A stretch of 64,000 bases of DNA from Siccirubricoccus sp. G192 (GCF_019084075.1 NZ_JAHREN010000001.1:248001-312000), one strand, 5' to 3'. Shown: positions 1 through 9,541, numbered from the stretch's first letter. The notes: generated from the sequence alone by a model not told the origin. Numbers and translations are program-made.

Positions 1-898
1 GCAGGCGGCGCACCGCATTGGCGCGCTCGGCCGAGAGTTCCCAGTTGCTGCGCTCGCCGCCGCGGAAGGGCGTGGCATCGGTATGGCCGGCGATGGCCAG
101 GCCATTCGGCAGCCGCGCCGCCACCTGCGCCACCTTCTGCAGGAGGGCGCGGGCCCGCTCATTGGGGGCGGCGCCGGCCACCGGGAACATCGGCTGGCGC
201 TCGGCATCCAGCAACTGGATGCGCAGCCCCTCCGGCACCTGCTCCACCACCAATTGGCGGGCAAGTTCGGCCAGGGCCGGGTCGTCCTGCACCGCGGCGC
301 GGATCTCCTCGGCCGCCCGGTCGAAGGCCAGGCGCTCGCGGCGCTGGAATTCGGTCCGCAATGCCGTATCGGAAAGCTGCTCGGCCTCGGGTGCGGCGGC
401 CATGGCTGCATCGGCCAGGATCTCGCTGGGGGCCTCTGCCGCCTGCGCCATCACGGTGGCGGCCTCGCCCGGAGCGGCGGCGGGGCCTGGCGGGGTGGCG
501 GCGGGTGGCGCGGTGGTGGTCGCATCGGGCGGGGGCGGCGCCTCGCCCTCCTCCTCGTCGAGGTCGAGGCGGGTGGGGGCGGGGCCCTTCTCCACCCGGA
601 CCGAGCCGGTATCGGAGGCAAGGTTCCCGCTGGAATTCAAGGTCTGGCCGCCGAAGGGCTGGCCGTTGCCGGAGGTGCTGCGGCCCAGCACATTGGCCGG
701 CGCGAAGTAGTCCGCCAGGCCGCGCCGCTGCTCCTCCGAGGTGGCGTTGAGCAGCCACATCAGCAGGAAGAAGGCCATCATCGCCGTGACGAAATCGGCA
801 TAGGCGACCTTCCAGGCGCCGCCATGGTGCCCGGCCTCGGCCGCCTCCTCCCGCTTGATGACGATGGTCGCGCCGCCATTCCGGCCACCCCTGGCCAT
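1..898 (-). CDS. motB: Flagellar motor stator protein MotB (C-terminus beyond window edge)
   Basis: MotB anchors the MotA/MotB proton channel to peptidoglycan to drive flagellar rotation. Translating the minus strand from the ATG at 898 gives a short cytoplasmic N-terminus, then a single transmembrane helix around residues 37-55 that begins with the DFVTAMMAFF stretch holding the conserved proton-channel Asp. A Pro/Ala-rich linker follows (about residues 90-160), then an OmpA-like peptidoglycan-binding domain with the motif IAGHTDATPFRGG and NWELSAERA near the left edge. The last part of the domain is outside the window. No motA precedes it: the upstream neighbour is a divergent transporter gene. 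A motB separated from motA is common in alphaproteobacteria. Confidence 0.93.
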   Translation of the reverse strand, partial: MARGGRNGGATIVIKREEAAEAGHHGGAWKVAYADFVTAMMAFFLLMWLLNATSEEQRRGLADYFAPANVLGRSTSGNGQPFGGQTLNSSGNLASDTGSVRVEKGPAPTRLDLDEEEGEAPPPPDATTTAPPAATPPGPAAAPGEAATVMAQAAEAPSEILADAAMAAAPEAEQLSDTALRTEFQRRERLAFDRAAEEIRAAVQDDPALAELARQLVVEQVPEGLRIQLLDAERQPMFPVAGAAPNERARALLQKVAQVAARLPNGLAIAGHTDATPFRGGERSNWELSAERANAVRRL

Positions 899-1161
899 GC
901 CTGTCCTGCCCCTGCCCTGCTCCGGTTTGCCGATCCTGCGGCGACGGGCCTTAAATTCAGGCTAAGCTCCTCCCCGGATGGATCGCGGCCGGGCTTCGCC
1001 GCGCGGGCAGGCAGGCTGCCGCGCGAATGGGCAGGCAGCGGGCCGGCTGCTGCCTGTCGCCGCCCATGCCAGCCGCCCTGGCAGGGTGGCATGTGCCTTG
1101 CGAGTCCCATTGCCTGATCGCCGGCGCCGCCGCGCGACAACCGCCAGGGAGATGCCGGATC

Positions 1162-2772
1162 ATGGCCTTGAAACCCCTCTTGCTCGCCGCCTGCCTGGCG
1201 GCCGCGGCCGGTGGCCCGGCCCTGGCGCAGGGCACCATCCGCATCGGCATGACGGTGGCCGATATCCCGCTCACCCATGGCCAGCCGGACCAGGGCTTCG
1301 AGGGCAACCGCTTCGCCGGAATCCCGATCTATGACGGGCTGACCACCTGGGACCTCTCCTCGGCGGAGAAGCCCTCGGTGGTGATCCCGGGCCTCGCCAC
1401 CGAATGGGCTGTGGACCCCAATGACCGGACGCGCTGGGTGTTCCGGCTGCGAACGGGGGTGAAATTCCACGACGGCAGCGACTTCAACGCCGATGCCGTG
1501 GTCTGGAACGTCCGCAAGGTGATGGACCGCGAGGCGCCGCAATACGATGCCCGCCAGGTCGGGCTGACCACCAGCCGGATGCCGACACTCCGCCGCGCCG
1601 AGAAGATTGATGACCACACGGTCGCGCTCTACAGCAGCGAGCCGGACAGCCTGCTGCCGATCAACCTCACCAACCTCTTCATGGCGAGCCCGGCGCAATG
1701 GGAGCGGCTGCGCGCCGCCGCGCCCAATGCCGAGGCCGCCTGGAACGCCTTCGCCGCCGCCCCCTCCGGCACCGGCCCCTTCCGCGTCACCCGCTTCGTC
1801 CCGCGCGAGCGGCTGGAGATGGTGCGCTTCGACGGCTATTGGGGCGACAAGGCCAGGGCCGAGCGGCTGGTCATGCTGCCGATCCCGGATGCCAATGCCC
1901 GCATCGCGGCGCTGCTCTCCGGCCAGGTGGACTGGATCGAGGCGCCGGCGCCGGATGCGGTGCCGCAGCTCCGCGCCCGCAACATGGTCATCACCCAGAA
2001 CCTGCAGCCGCATGTCTGGCCCTGGCAGCCCTGCTTCACCGGCGACAGCCCGCTGCGCGACGTGCGGGTGCGCCGCGCCCTGAACCTGGCGATCGACCGG
2101 GAGGGGTTGAAGCAATTGCTCGGCGGCTTCATGGTGGCGCCGGTCGGCACCTACCAGCCCGGCCACCCCTGGTGGGGCAACCCGGGAATCCCAGATCCGC
2201 ACCGACAAGGCCGAGGCGCGGCGCCTGCTGGCCGAGGCCGGCTATGGGCCGCAGCGGCCGTTCAATCTCAAGGTGCAGATCTCGGCCTCGGGCTCCGGCC
2301 AGATGCAGCCGCTGCCGATGAACGAGTTCCTGCAGCAGGACCTGCAACCGCTCGGCGTGAACGTGGAATTCGATGTGGTGGACTGGAACACCCTGGTCAC
2401 CAACTGGCGCCAGGGCTGCACCGCCCCCCTCGGCGCGCGGGGCGAATATGATCAACGTGTCCTTCTCCGCCATGGACCCCTTCTTCGCGCTGATCCGCTT
2501 CTGGTACAGCGGGATGGCGCCCCCCCGTCTCCAACAACTGGGGCTTCTTCAGCGACCCGCGCTTCGACCGCATGATCGCCGAGGCCCGCAATGCCTTCGA
2601 CCCCGCCGAGCGCGACGCGGCCCTGGCCCGGCTGCACGCGGCGGGGGTGGACGAGGCGCTGTTCGTCTGGATCGCGCATGACGTGGCGCCGCGCGCCATG
2701 AGCCCGCGCATCCGCGGCTATGTCCAGCCGCAGAGCTGGTTCGTCGATCTCCGCCTGCCCTATATCCAGTGA
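1162..2772 (+). CDS. Peptide/nickel-type ABC transporter substrate-binding protein, frameshifted as assembled
   Basis: Periplasmic receptor of the DppA/OppA family (SBP_bac_5) for an importer encoded just downstream. It has a Sec signal peptide ending LAQ at about residue 23, then family blocks such as GLATEWAVD, WVFRLRTGVKFHDGS and RRALNLAIDR. The reading frame breaks three times: near 2184-2192 (GGG where EFQIRTDK would need GG), at the C6 run 2424-2429 and at the C7 run 2520-2526. Each break is one extra base, so the three cancel and the C-terminus (VDEALFVWIAHDVAPR to LPYIQ) is back in the starting frame. Corrected length is about 535 aa, normal for the family. Sequence errors are more likely than decay, but a true pseudogene cannot be excluded. 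Confidence 0.8.
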
Positions 2773-2780
2773 CGCCGGCC

Positions 2781-2804
2781 GGGGCGGATGGCAGCATCCG
2801 CCCC
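2781..2804. promoter_or_regulatory. Strong intercistronic hairpin between receptor and permease genes
   Basis: A perfect 10-bp inverted repeat (GGGGCGGATG / CATCCGCCCC) with a GCAG loop starts 9 bp after the receptor stop codon and ends 23 bp before the permease start. No T-run follows, so it is more likely an mRNA-stabilising or partial attenuation element that keeps receptor mRNA above permease mRNA than a full terminator. The function is inferred. Confidence 0.55.
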
Positions 2805-2827
2805 GCCATGCCTTCGGGGGTGCCTGA

Positions 2828-3781
2828 ATGATCCTCTATCTGCTGCGCCGCATCCTTTATGTCGTGCCGATCGCGCTGGCGGTCGGCTTCGTCTGCTTCA
2901 TGCTGGTGCAGATCGCGCCGGGCGATCCCATCAATGCCATCGTGCCGCCGGATGCGCCGCAGGACGTGGTGGAGCAGGTGCGGCGGGACTACGGGTTGGA
3001 CAAGCCGCTGCCGGTGCAATTCGGCCTCTGGCTGCTGAAGGTGGTGCAGGGCGATCTCGGCCGCTCGCTGGCCACCGGGCGGCCGGTCTGGGCGGATCTG
3101 CGCACCGCCATCGGCAATACGCTGATGCTGGCCCTGGTCGCCTCCGGCCTCGGCTTCGTGCTGGGCTGCGTGCTGGGCGGGCTGGCCGGCACCTTCCGCG
3201 GCTCGGCGATGGACCGCGCGGCGGTAGGGGTGGCGGTCGCCGGCGTCTCGGTGCCGCATTACTGGCTGGGGATGGTGCTGGTGGTGCTCTTCTCGGTGCA
3301 ATGGAACCTGCTGCCGGCCATGGGGGCGGGGCCTGGCGGCTCCTCCGACTGGGAATGGGATTGGGAGCACATGCAGCACCTGGTGCTGCCGGCGGTGACG
3401 CTCTCGGTCATTCCCATGGGCATCGTGACGCGCACGGTGCGCGGCATCGTGGCCGAGATCATGAACCAGGAATTCGTGGTGGCGCTGCGCGGCAAGGGGC
3501 TCCGGCGCTGGGATGTCTTCGTGCATGTGGTGAAGAACGCGGCGCCGAACGCGCTGGCGGTGATCGGCCTGCAACTCGGCTACCTGATGGGCGGCTCGAT
3601 CCTGGTGGAGACGGTCTTCTCCTGGCCGGGCACCGGGCTGCTGCTGAACAGCGCCATCTTCCAGCGCGACCTGCCGGTGCTGCAGGGCACCATCCTGGTG
3701 CTGGCGATGTTCTTCGTGGCGCTGAACCTGCTGGTGGACCTGATCCAGACGGCGCTCGACCCCAGGATCAAGCGCGCGTGA
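2828..3781 (+). CDS. ABC transporter permease, DppB/OppB type
   Basis: Inner-membrane permease of the peptide/nickel ABC family (BPD_transp_1 with OppB N-terminal segment), 317 aa, the usual length. It opens with the typical YLLRRILYVVPIALAVG first helix, carries the VQIAPGDP block and RRDYGLDKP, and has the EAA-loop region (NQEFVVALRGKGLRRWDVFVHVVKNA) that contacts the ATPase. The C-terminal VETVFSWPGTG signature is intact. It lies 13 bp upstream of its DppC partner in the same operon as the receptor gene. The substrate is unknown; the family covers peptides, nickel, glutathione and opine-like compounds. Confidence 0.92.
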   Translation: MILYLLRRILYVVPIALAVGFVCFMLVQIAPGDPINAIVPPDAPQDVVEQVRRDYGLDKPLPVQFGLWLLKVVQGDLGRSLATGRPVWADLRTAIGNTLMLALVASGLGFVLGCVLGGLAGTFRGSAMDRAAVGVAVAGVSVPHYWLGMVLVVLFSVQWNLLPAMGAGPGGSSDWEWDWEHMQHLVLPAVTLSVIPMGIVTRTVRGIVAEIMNQEFVVALRGKGLRRWDVFVHVVKNAAPNALAVIGLQLGYLMGGSILVETVFSWPGTGLLLNSAIFQRDLPVLQGTILVLAMFFVALNLLVDLIQTALDPRIKRA

Positions 3782-3794
3782 AGGGATTCTCCGC

Positions 3795-4703
3795 ATGAGC
3801 ACGACGATCCCCACCGCCGCGGAGGCCGAACTCGCGGTCCAGGCCCGGCAGGCGCAGGCGCGGTCCCCCGGCTATTGGGCCGGGGTCTGGCGGCGGGTCC
3901 GGCGCGACCCGGTGACGATCATCTGCGCCAGCATCCTGGCCCTGATGCTGCTGGCGATCCTCTTCGCGCCGCTGATCGCGCCGCATGATCCCTATCAGGG
4001 CAGCATGATCCGCCGGCTGCGCGCCATCGGCACGCCGAACTATCCGCTCGGCACCGATGAGCTCGGGCGCGACATCCTGACGCGCCTGCTCTATGGCGGC
4101 AGGCTGTCCTGGTTCATGGGCATCGTGCCGGTCGTGCTGGCCTTCGGCATCGGCACCAGCCTCGGCGTGCTGGCGGGCTATGCCGGCGGGCGGGTGAACA
4201 TGCTCATCATGCGCGTGACGGATGTGTTCTACGCCTTCCCCTCGGTGCTGCTGGCGGTGGCGATCTCCGGCGCGCTCGGGGCCGGTATCTTCAACGCCAT
4301 CCTGTCGCTCACCCTGGTCTTCATCCCGCAGATCATCCGGGTGGCGGAAAGCGTGACCCAGGGCGTCCGCAACCTCGATTTCGTGGAGGCGGCGCGGGCC
4401 TCGGGCGCTTCCGGCTTCACCGTGGTGCGGGTGCATGTGCTGGGCAATGTGCTAGGGCCGATCTTCGTCTATGCCACCAGCCTCATCAGCGTCTGCATGA
4501 TCCTGGCCTCGGGCCTTTCCTTCCTCGGCCTCGGCACCAAGCCGCCGGAGCCGGAATGGGGGCTGATGCTGAACACGCTGCGCACCGCGATCTATGTGCA
4601 GCCCTGGGTGGCGGTGCTGCCGGGGGCCTGCATCTTCGTCACCTCCATCTGCTTCAACCTGCTCAGCGATGGGCTGCGGCAGGCGATGGATGTGAAAGGG
4701 TGA
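3795..4703 (+). CDS. ABC transporter permease, DppC/OppC type
   Basis: Second permease subunit, 302 aa, with the OppC N-terminal domain (RRVRRDPVTIICASILALMLL first helix) and the conserved HDPYQGSM and LGTDELGRDILTRLLYGGR blocks. Its EAA loop (NLDFVEAARASGASGFTVVRVHVLGNV) and the FLGLGTKPPEPEWGLML C-terminal signature are present. It is translated just after dppB with a 13-bp gap. The two ATPase genes (DppD/DppF type) that should complete the importer do not follow; an acyl-CoA ligase does. ATPases must therefore come from elsewhere in the genome. Confidence 0.92.
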   Translation: MSTTIPTAAEAELAVQARQAQARSPGYWAGVWRRVRRDPVTIICASILALMLLAILFAPLIAPHDPYQGSMIRRLRAIGTPNYPLGTDELGRDILTRLLYGGRLSWFMGIVPVVLAFGIGTSLGVLAGYAGGRVNMLIMRVTDVFYAFPSVLLAVAISGALGAGIFNAILSLTLVFIPQIIRVAESVTQGVRNLDFVEAARASGASGFTVVRVHVLGNVLGPIFVYATSLISVCMILASGLSFLGLGTKPPEPEWGLMLNTLRTAIYVQPWVAVLPGACIFVTSICFNLLSDGLRQAMDVKG

Positions 4704-4793
4704 GATTCCGGGTGGCGGGGCCGGGGTGAAAGGGCCCTTGTCCGCCCTGGCGGCGGCACGACATGATCCCTCCGCCGGCGAGGGGAGGGCATC

Positions 4794-6386
4794 ATGGACC
4801 AGGCCGCCACCGAGGCCACGCGCGCCTCCCGCAGCACCATCGGCGATGCGCTGCGGCGCGCCGCGCGCCGCTTCGGCGCCAGGGGCGCGCTGAGCTTCGC
4901 CGGCCGGCGCTGGAGCTACCGCGACCTCGACCTGGCCGCCGACCGGGTGGCGCGCTGCCTGCTCGCCGCGGGCCTCGCGCGCGGCGACCGGGTGGTGGCT
5001 TATGGCCGCAATTCCGACGGCTACCTGCTGCTCTGGCTCGGCTGCCTCCGCGCCGGCCTGGTGCATGTTCCCGCGAATTACGCGCTCACGGCGGAGGAGC
5101 TTGGCTATATCCTCGGCCAATGCGGCGCCAGGGCGCTGCTCACCCAGCCCGCGCTTGCGGCGGTGGCGGAGGCGGCCTGCGCGGCCCGGGGCGCGGTGCT
5201 GCGCGGCACCCTCGATTCCGGCGAGGGCCCGCTCGACATCCTGGCCGCGGCGCGGGACGTCGCCTGGGACCGGGTGGCCGGAGCGCCGCCGGACGAGGTG
5301 CTGGCCGATACCGACCTGGCGCAGATCCTCTATACCTCCGGCACCACCGGCGCGCCGAAGGGCGCCATGATGACGCACCGGGCGCTGCTGCATGAATATG
5401 TCAGCGCGGTCCAGGCGCTCGATTTCGGGGAGAGCGATCGGGCGCTGGCGGCGCTGCCGCTCTACCACTCCGCGCAGATGCATGCCTTCACCATGCCGCA
5501 ACTGCTGGTGGGCGCCGATACCCTGCTGATCGAGGCGCCGCTGCCCGCCCTGGTGCTGGACCTGATCGAGGGGCAGCGCATCACCTCCTTCTTCGCGCCG
5601 CCGACCGTCTGGATCAGCCTGCTGCGGCACGAGGATTTCGCCCGGCGCGACCTGACCTCCCTGCGGCATCTCTATTACGGCGCGGCGATCATGCCGGTGC
5701 CGGTGCTGCAGGAATTGCGGGAGCGCCTGCCGGGCGCGCATCCCTACAACTGCTATGGCCAGAGCGAGATCGCCCCTCTTGCCACCGTGCTGCGGCCGGA
5801 GGAGCACGCGGCGCGTCCCGCCTCCGTCGGCCGCCCCGTGCTGCATGTCGAGACGCGGCTGGTGGATGCGGCGATGCGGGACGTGCCGCCCGGCGAGCGC
5901 GGCGAGATCGTCCACCGCTCGCCGCAATTGCTCACCGGCTATTGGGGCAAGCCGGAGGAGACGGCGGCTGCCTTCGCCGGCGGCTGGTTCCATTCCGGCG
6001 ATGTCGGCACCATGGACGAGGAGGGCTACATCACCATCGTTGACCGCACCAAGGACGTCATCAATACCGGTGGCGTGCTGGTGGCGAGCCGCGAGGTGGA
6101 GGACGCGATCCTGACCCACCCCGCCGTCTCGGAATGCGCCGTCATCGGCCTGCCCGATCCGCGCTGGATCGAGGCGGTGACGGCGGTGGTGGTGCTGCGC
6201 CAGGGCGCGCAGGCGACCGAGGCGGCGCTGATCGAGCATGCCCGGCAGCACCTCGCCGCCTTCAAGCTGCCGAAGCGGGTGATCCTGGCCGGGGAACTGC
6301 CGCGCAACACCGCCGGCAAGCTGCTGAAGCGCCAGTTGCGGGCGATGCATGGCGGCCAGGCGGAGGCGCTGCCTGGCGCCGGATAA
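4794..6386 (+). CDS. Acyl-CoA ligase (AMP-forming, FadD/class I adenylating family)
   Basis: Activates a carboxylic acid to its CoA thioester via an acyl-AMP. The 530-aa protein has the P-loop-like adenylation motif YTSGTTGAPKG at about residues 178-188, the adenine-binding YNCYGQSE block, the GYWGKPEETAAAF and GWFHSGDVG motifs, the hinge (IVDRTKD) and the C-terminal catalytic Lys in NTAGKLLKRQL. It follows the transporter permease by 90 bp with a GGGGAGGG ribosome site before the ATG, so it may share the operon and use an imported acid. Chain specificity cannot be read from sequence. It ends 2 bp from the convergent regulator gene. Confidence 0.9.
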   Translation: MDQAATEATRASRSTIGDALRRAARRFGARGALSFAGRRWSYRDLDLAADRVARCLLAAGLARGDRVVAYGRNSDGYLLLWLGCLRAGLVHVPANYALTAEELGYILGQCGARALLTQPALAAVAEAACAARGAVLRGTLDSGEGPLDILAAARDVAWDRVAGAPPDEVLADTDLAQILYTSGTTGAPKGAMMTHRALLHEYVSAVQALDFGESDRALAALPLYHSAQMHAFTMPQLLVGADTLLIEAPLPALVLDLIEGQRITSFFAPPTVWISLLRHEDFARRDLTSLRHLYYGAAIMPVPVLQELRERLPGAHPYNCYGQSEIAPLATVLRPEEHAARPASVGRPVLHVETRLVDAAMRDVPPGERGEIVHRSPQLLTGYWGKPEETAAAFAGGWFHSGDVGTMDEEGYITIVDRTKDVINTGGVLVASREVEDAILTHPAVSECAVIGLPDPRWIEAVTAVVVLRQGAQATEAALIEHARQHLAAFKLPKRVILAGELPRNTAGKLLKRQLRAMHGGQAEALPGAG

Positions 6387-6388
6387 GC

Positions 6389-7789
6389 CTATCGCGGCTT
6401 CGGCGGCTCGAACCGGTAGGGCGCCGCCCCCTCCACCATCGGGTCCAGCGCCAGGCGGTGCTCCAGCGGCGGGAAGGCGCGGCTGCGGCAATCCAGCCGG
6501 TCGCAGAGCCGGCAGGAGAGGCCGATGCCGACCACGGCGCGCTCCAGGTCCAGCCCGTCGCCATAGACCACCTCCGGCGCGCGGGAGACGTCGCAGCCCA
6601 TCGCCACCACATGCACCGGCGGCGGCTCCCCCCAGCGCGGCGCCGGGCCCTGCACGGTGCGGGCGAAGCAGAGGAAGGTGCCGCCATCCGGCAATTGCGC
6701 GAGTTGCACGCGCTGCTGGTCCGGCGTGGCGAAGGCCTGGTGCACGATCCATTTCGGGCAGGAGCCGCCGAAGCGGGCGAAGGGAAAGCCGGCGGCGGAG
6801 AAGCGCTTGTCCACATTCCCCGCCGGGTCGACGCGCAGGAAGAAGAAGGGCACGCCGCGCGCGCCTTCCCGTTGCAGCGTCGCCAGCCGGTGGCAGGCCT
6901 GCTCGAAGCTCACGCCGAAGCGGGCGGCCAGCGCCTCCACCTCATGCCGCAATTCCCGCGCCGCGGCCAGGAAGGGGGCATAGGGCATCAGCAGTGAGCC
7001 GGCGGCATAGTTCAGCAGCCCGATGCGGATCAGCGCCGCGGCCTCGGGCGAGGAGGGCTCGAACCCCGCCATCGCCGCCGCCACCGCCTCCCCGGCTTCG
7101 AGCAGCATGAGCTGGAAGGCCAAGTGGAAGCCGCGGCTCTCGCGCGGCAGGCTCTCCGAGAGGTCGAGCCGTCGCCCGGCGGGGTCGTAGCGGCGCAGCG
7201 CCCCGGGCAGCGCCATGACCGTCACCACCAGCCCGTGCTTCTGCCGCAGCCGCTGCGCCACGGCATGGTTCATCTCGGCCGGCGCCACGCCGAGCTCGCG
7301 GGCGATCTGCTCGGCCGCCGCCTCCAATTCGGCAAAGTGGTTGGCGCGGTCGTGGAAGAAGTCGCGCGCCTCCTCGGTGGGCAGCAGGATGCGGCGGCCG
7401 GTGGGCAGCGCGATGCCACCGCTGTCCTCCCGCGCCACACGCCAGGCGCGGTAGAGCGCCAGCATGGCGCGCGCCGCATTGGGCGCGGTGCCGGCCAATT
7501 GCGCCACCTCCTCCTCCGGCACCGTCTCCAGGCCGAGCAGGGGGTCGGCGAGCACCTCGCGCAGCCCGGTCTCCAGCGCCTTCTCGCGCAGGCCGGAGAG
7601 CGCGGCGAGGTCGACCTGCAAGGCCTCGGTGAGCTTGATGAGCAGGGTGGCGGTGACGGAACGCTGGTCGTGCTCGATCAGGTTCAGGTAGCTGGCCGAG
7701 ATGCCGAGTCGGGCGGCCAGCGCCTGCTGCGCCATCCCCTTTTCCTGCCGGAGCCGGCGGACCGTCCGGCCGATGAGCGCCCGTGCCAT
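6389..7789 (-). CDS. ScfR/RamB-type transcriptional regulator (XRE HTH, IrrE-like, DUF2083)
   Basis: A 466-aa regulator of the short-chain fatty acyl family. The N-terminal XRE helix-turn-helix covers residues 8-60 (RRLRQEKGMAQQALAARLGIS, SASYLNLIEHDQRSV). An IrrE-like middle region contains HFAELEAAAEQIARELG, and the C-terminal DUF2083 domain has a Cys-rich end (VAMGCDVSRAPEVVYGDG, then SCRLCDRLDC) that may bind metal or FeS. RamB homologues control isocitrate lyase and acetate genes in actinobacteria. Here the gene is divergent from aceA with a 140-bp shared control region, which strongly suggests it regulates aceA and itself. Confidence 0.9.
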   Translation of the reverse strand: MARALIGRTVRRLRQEKGMAQQALAARLGISASYLNLIEHDQRSVTATLLIKLTEALQVDLAALSGLREKALETGLREVLADPLLGLETVPEEEVAQLAGTAPNAARAMLALYRAWRVAREDSGGIALPTGRRILLPTEEARDFFHDRANHFAELEAAAEQIARELGVAPAEMNHAVAQRLRQKHGLVVTVMALPGALRRYDPAGRRLDLSESLPRESRGFHLAFQLMLLEAGEAVAAAMAGFEPSSPEAAALIRIGLLNYAAGSLLMPYAPFLAAARELRHEVEALAARFGVSFEQACHRLATLQREGARGVPFFFLRVDPAGNVDKRFSAAGFPFARFGGSCPKWIVHQAFATPDQQRVQLAQLPDGGTFLCFARTVQGPAPRWGEPPPVHVVAMGCDVSRAPEVVYGDGLDLERAVVGIGLSCRLCDRLDCRSRAFPPLEHRLALDPMVEGAAPYRFEPPKPR

Positions 7790-7929
7790 GCTTTACGTCC
7801 TTTACGGATTGCAGGGCTTGTCTGTGAAGTCAGCCACGTCCTTACCGCAGCGCAGCACTGAAAGCGGATGAACTTCGGCGGTGCAATGTGAATTATTGAC
7901 CCGAGCAGTTTGCAACGCAGGAGAGCCCG
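7790..7929. promoter_or_regulatory. Divergent control region scfR/ramB-like - aceA with repeated TTGCA motifs
   Basis: The 140 bp between the two divergent start codons is more AT-rich than its flanks. It holds ATTGCA at 7808-7813, its inverse TGCAAT at 7882-7887, and AGTTTGCAA at 7907-7915. The last resembles the TTTGCAAA-type RamB site known from actinobacteria. A GCAGGAGAG ribosome site lies just before the aceA ATG. Use of these repeats as operators is inferred from motif and position only. Confidence 0.45.
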
Positions 7930-9264
7930 ATGCGACCCATCACCGCCGCCACCCATGCCCCCGATGGTAATTTCGGTGGCGAGCCCGCCGAGCCCGGCCG
8001 TTTCGATGGCATCCGCCGCGACTACAGCCCGGCCGAGGTCGCCCGGCTCGCCGGCAGCTTCCGCATCAGGCATACCCTGGCCGAGATGGGCGCCCGCCGC
8101 CTCTGGCAATTGCTGAAGACCGAGCCCTTCGTGCCGACGCTCGGCGCCCTCACCGGCAACCAGGCGTTGCAGCAGGTGAAGGCCGGGCTGAAGGCCATCT
8201 ACCTCTCCGGCTGGCAGGTGGCGGCGGATGCGGATTCCGCGGGCGAGATGTATCCGGACCAGTCGCTCTACCCCGTCGATTCCGTGCCGAAGGTGATCCG
8301 GCGCATCAACGCCTCGCTGCGCCGCGCCGACCAGATCGCCACCATGGAGGGCCAGGGCGACCAGACCCACTGGATGGCGCCGGTGATCGCGGATGCCGAG
8401 GCCGGTTTCGGCGGCGCGCTCAATGCCTATGAGCTGATGCGCGCCATGATCGAGGCCGGCGCCGCGGGCGTGCATTTCGAGGACCAGCTCGCTTCCGAGA
8501 AGAAGTGCGGCCATCTCGGCGGCAAGGTGCTGGTGCCGATCAGCCAGCATATCCGCACGCTCAATGCCGCCCGCCTCGCCGCCGATGTGGAGGGCGTGCC
8601 CACCGTGCTGCTCTGCCGCACCGATGCCGAGAGCGCGCAGCTCCTCACCGCCGACCTCGATGAGCGCGACCGCCCCTTCATCGGCAATGAGCGCACACCG
8701 GAAGGCTTCTTCCGCATCCGGCCGGGGGTGGGCAAGCAATATGCCATCGCCCGCAGCCTGGCCTATGCGCCCTATGCCGACCTGCTGTGGTGGGAGACCT
8801 CCGAGCCCGACCTGCAGGACGCGCGCGACTTCGCCGAGGCGATCCACCGCGAATTCCCCGGCAAGATGCTGGCCTACAACTGCAGCCCGAGCTTCAACTG
8901 GAAGCGCAAGATGGGCGAGGCCGAGGCCGAGCGCTTCCAGCGCGAGCTGGGCGCCATGGGCTACAAGTTCCAGTTCATCACCCTCGCCGGCTTCCACAGC
9001 CTGAACTACTCGATGTTCAAGCTGGCCCGCGGCTACGCAGAGCGCGGCATGGCGGCCTATAGCGAGTTGCAGCAGGCCGAATTCGCCGCCGAGCCCGAGG
9101 GCTACACCGCCACCCGCCACCAGCGCGAAGTCGGCGTCGGCTATTTCGATGCCGTCGCCACCGCGGCCAGCGGCGGCCATTCCAGCACCACCGCCCTCGC
9201 CCACAGCACCGAGGCGGCGCAGTTCCACGACGAGGAAAGCCGCACCCCGGTGCCGGCGAAGTAG
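7930..9264 (+). CDS. aceA: Isocitrate lyase
   Basis: Cleaves isocitrate to glyoxylate and succinate, the entry step of the glyoxylate shunt for growth on acetate or fatty acids. The 444-aa protein matches the short (about 430 aa) isocitrate lyase class. It has the WQVAADAD block, the catalytic loop KKCGH at residues 191-195 with the nucleophilic Cys, [17 protein letters not shown] and the conserved [10 protein letters not shown] near the C-terminus. It is divergent from a ScfR/RamB-like regulator and followed 33 bp later by a small protein gene. Malate synthase, the partner enzyme, is not in the window. Confidence 0.96.
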   Translation: MRPITAATHAPDGNFGGEPAEPGRFDGIRRDYSPAEVARLAGSFRIRHTLAEMGARRLWQLLKTEPFVPTLGALTGNQALQQVKAGLKAIYLSGWQVAADADSAGEMYPDQSLYPVDSVPKVIRRINASLRRADQIATMEGQGDQTHWMAPVIADAEAGFGGALNAYELMRAMIEAGAAGVHFEDQLASEKKCGHLGGKVLVPISQHIRTLNAARLAADVEGVPTVLLCRTDAESAQLLTADLDERDRPFIGNERTPEGFFRIRPGVGKQYAIARSLAYAPYADLLWWETSEPDLQDARDFAEAIHREFPGKMLAYNCSPSFNWKRKMGEAEAERFQRELGAMGYKFQFITLAGFHSLNYSMFKLARGYAERGMAAYSELQQAEFAAEPEGYTATRHQREVGVGYFDAVATAASGGHSSTTALAHSTEAAQFHDEESRTPVPAK

Positions 9265-9297
9265 CCACCGCAGCAACCCCTGGCAGGAGATCGAGCG

Positions 9298-9495
9298 ATG
9301 AACGACGACCGCTATGATGACGGCCTGGTGCACGGCCATTCCTGGGCCACCGAGCCGCCGACCCATACCGCGCCCAACCCGCCGCGCGGCCCGGACCTGG
9401 CGACCACCAACCCGGACAAGGCCGAGGCTTTCGATGACGGGCTGGTCCATGCCCATGGCTGGGCCTCCGCCGAGGGCAACCGGGGGCCGCGGTAG
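9298..9495 (+). CDS. Small protein with internal duplicated DDGLVHxHxWA motif
   Basis: A 65-aa product with no recognised family. An 11-residue motif occurs twice: DDGLVHGHSWA at residues 7-17 and DDGLVHAHGWA at 46-56, joined by a Pro/Thr-rich linker. There is no signal peptide or membrane segment. A good ribosome site (AGGAGA, 8 bp before the ATG) and position 33 bp after aceA suggest co-transcription with isocitrate lyase. The His/Trp-bearing repeat could bind metal or a partner, but no function can be assigned. Confidence 0.7.
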   Translation: MNDDRYDDGLVHGHSWATEPPTHTAPNPPRGPDLATTNPDKAEAFDDGLVHAHGWASAEGNRGPR

Positions 9496-9503
9496 CGTTG
9501 GCG

Positions 9504-9535
9504 GCCACCTCCTTCCCATCCGGGAAGGGGGTGGC
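9504..9535. terminator. Bidirectional stem-loop between convergent genes
   Basis: A 14-bp stem (GCCACCTCCTTCCC / GGGAAGGGGGTGGC, one G-U pair) with an ATCC loop sits between the end of the small aceA-linked gene and the end of the DUF1345 gene on the other strand. Position and symmetry fit a shared terminator, although no long T-run follows on either side. Confidence 0.6.
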
Positions 9536-9541
9536 ACCCCA

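Noticed and set aside
4452..6752. Long minus-strand open frame opposite the acyl-CoA ligase
   Set aside because: Arg/Gly/Ala/His-rich translation without motifs, a normal by-product of GC-rich DNA; the plus-strand frame has all ligase motifs.
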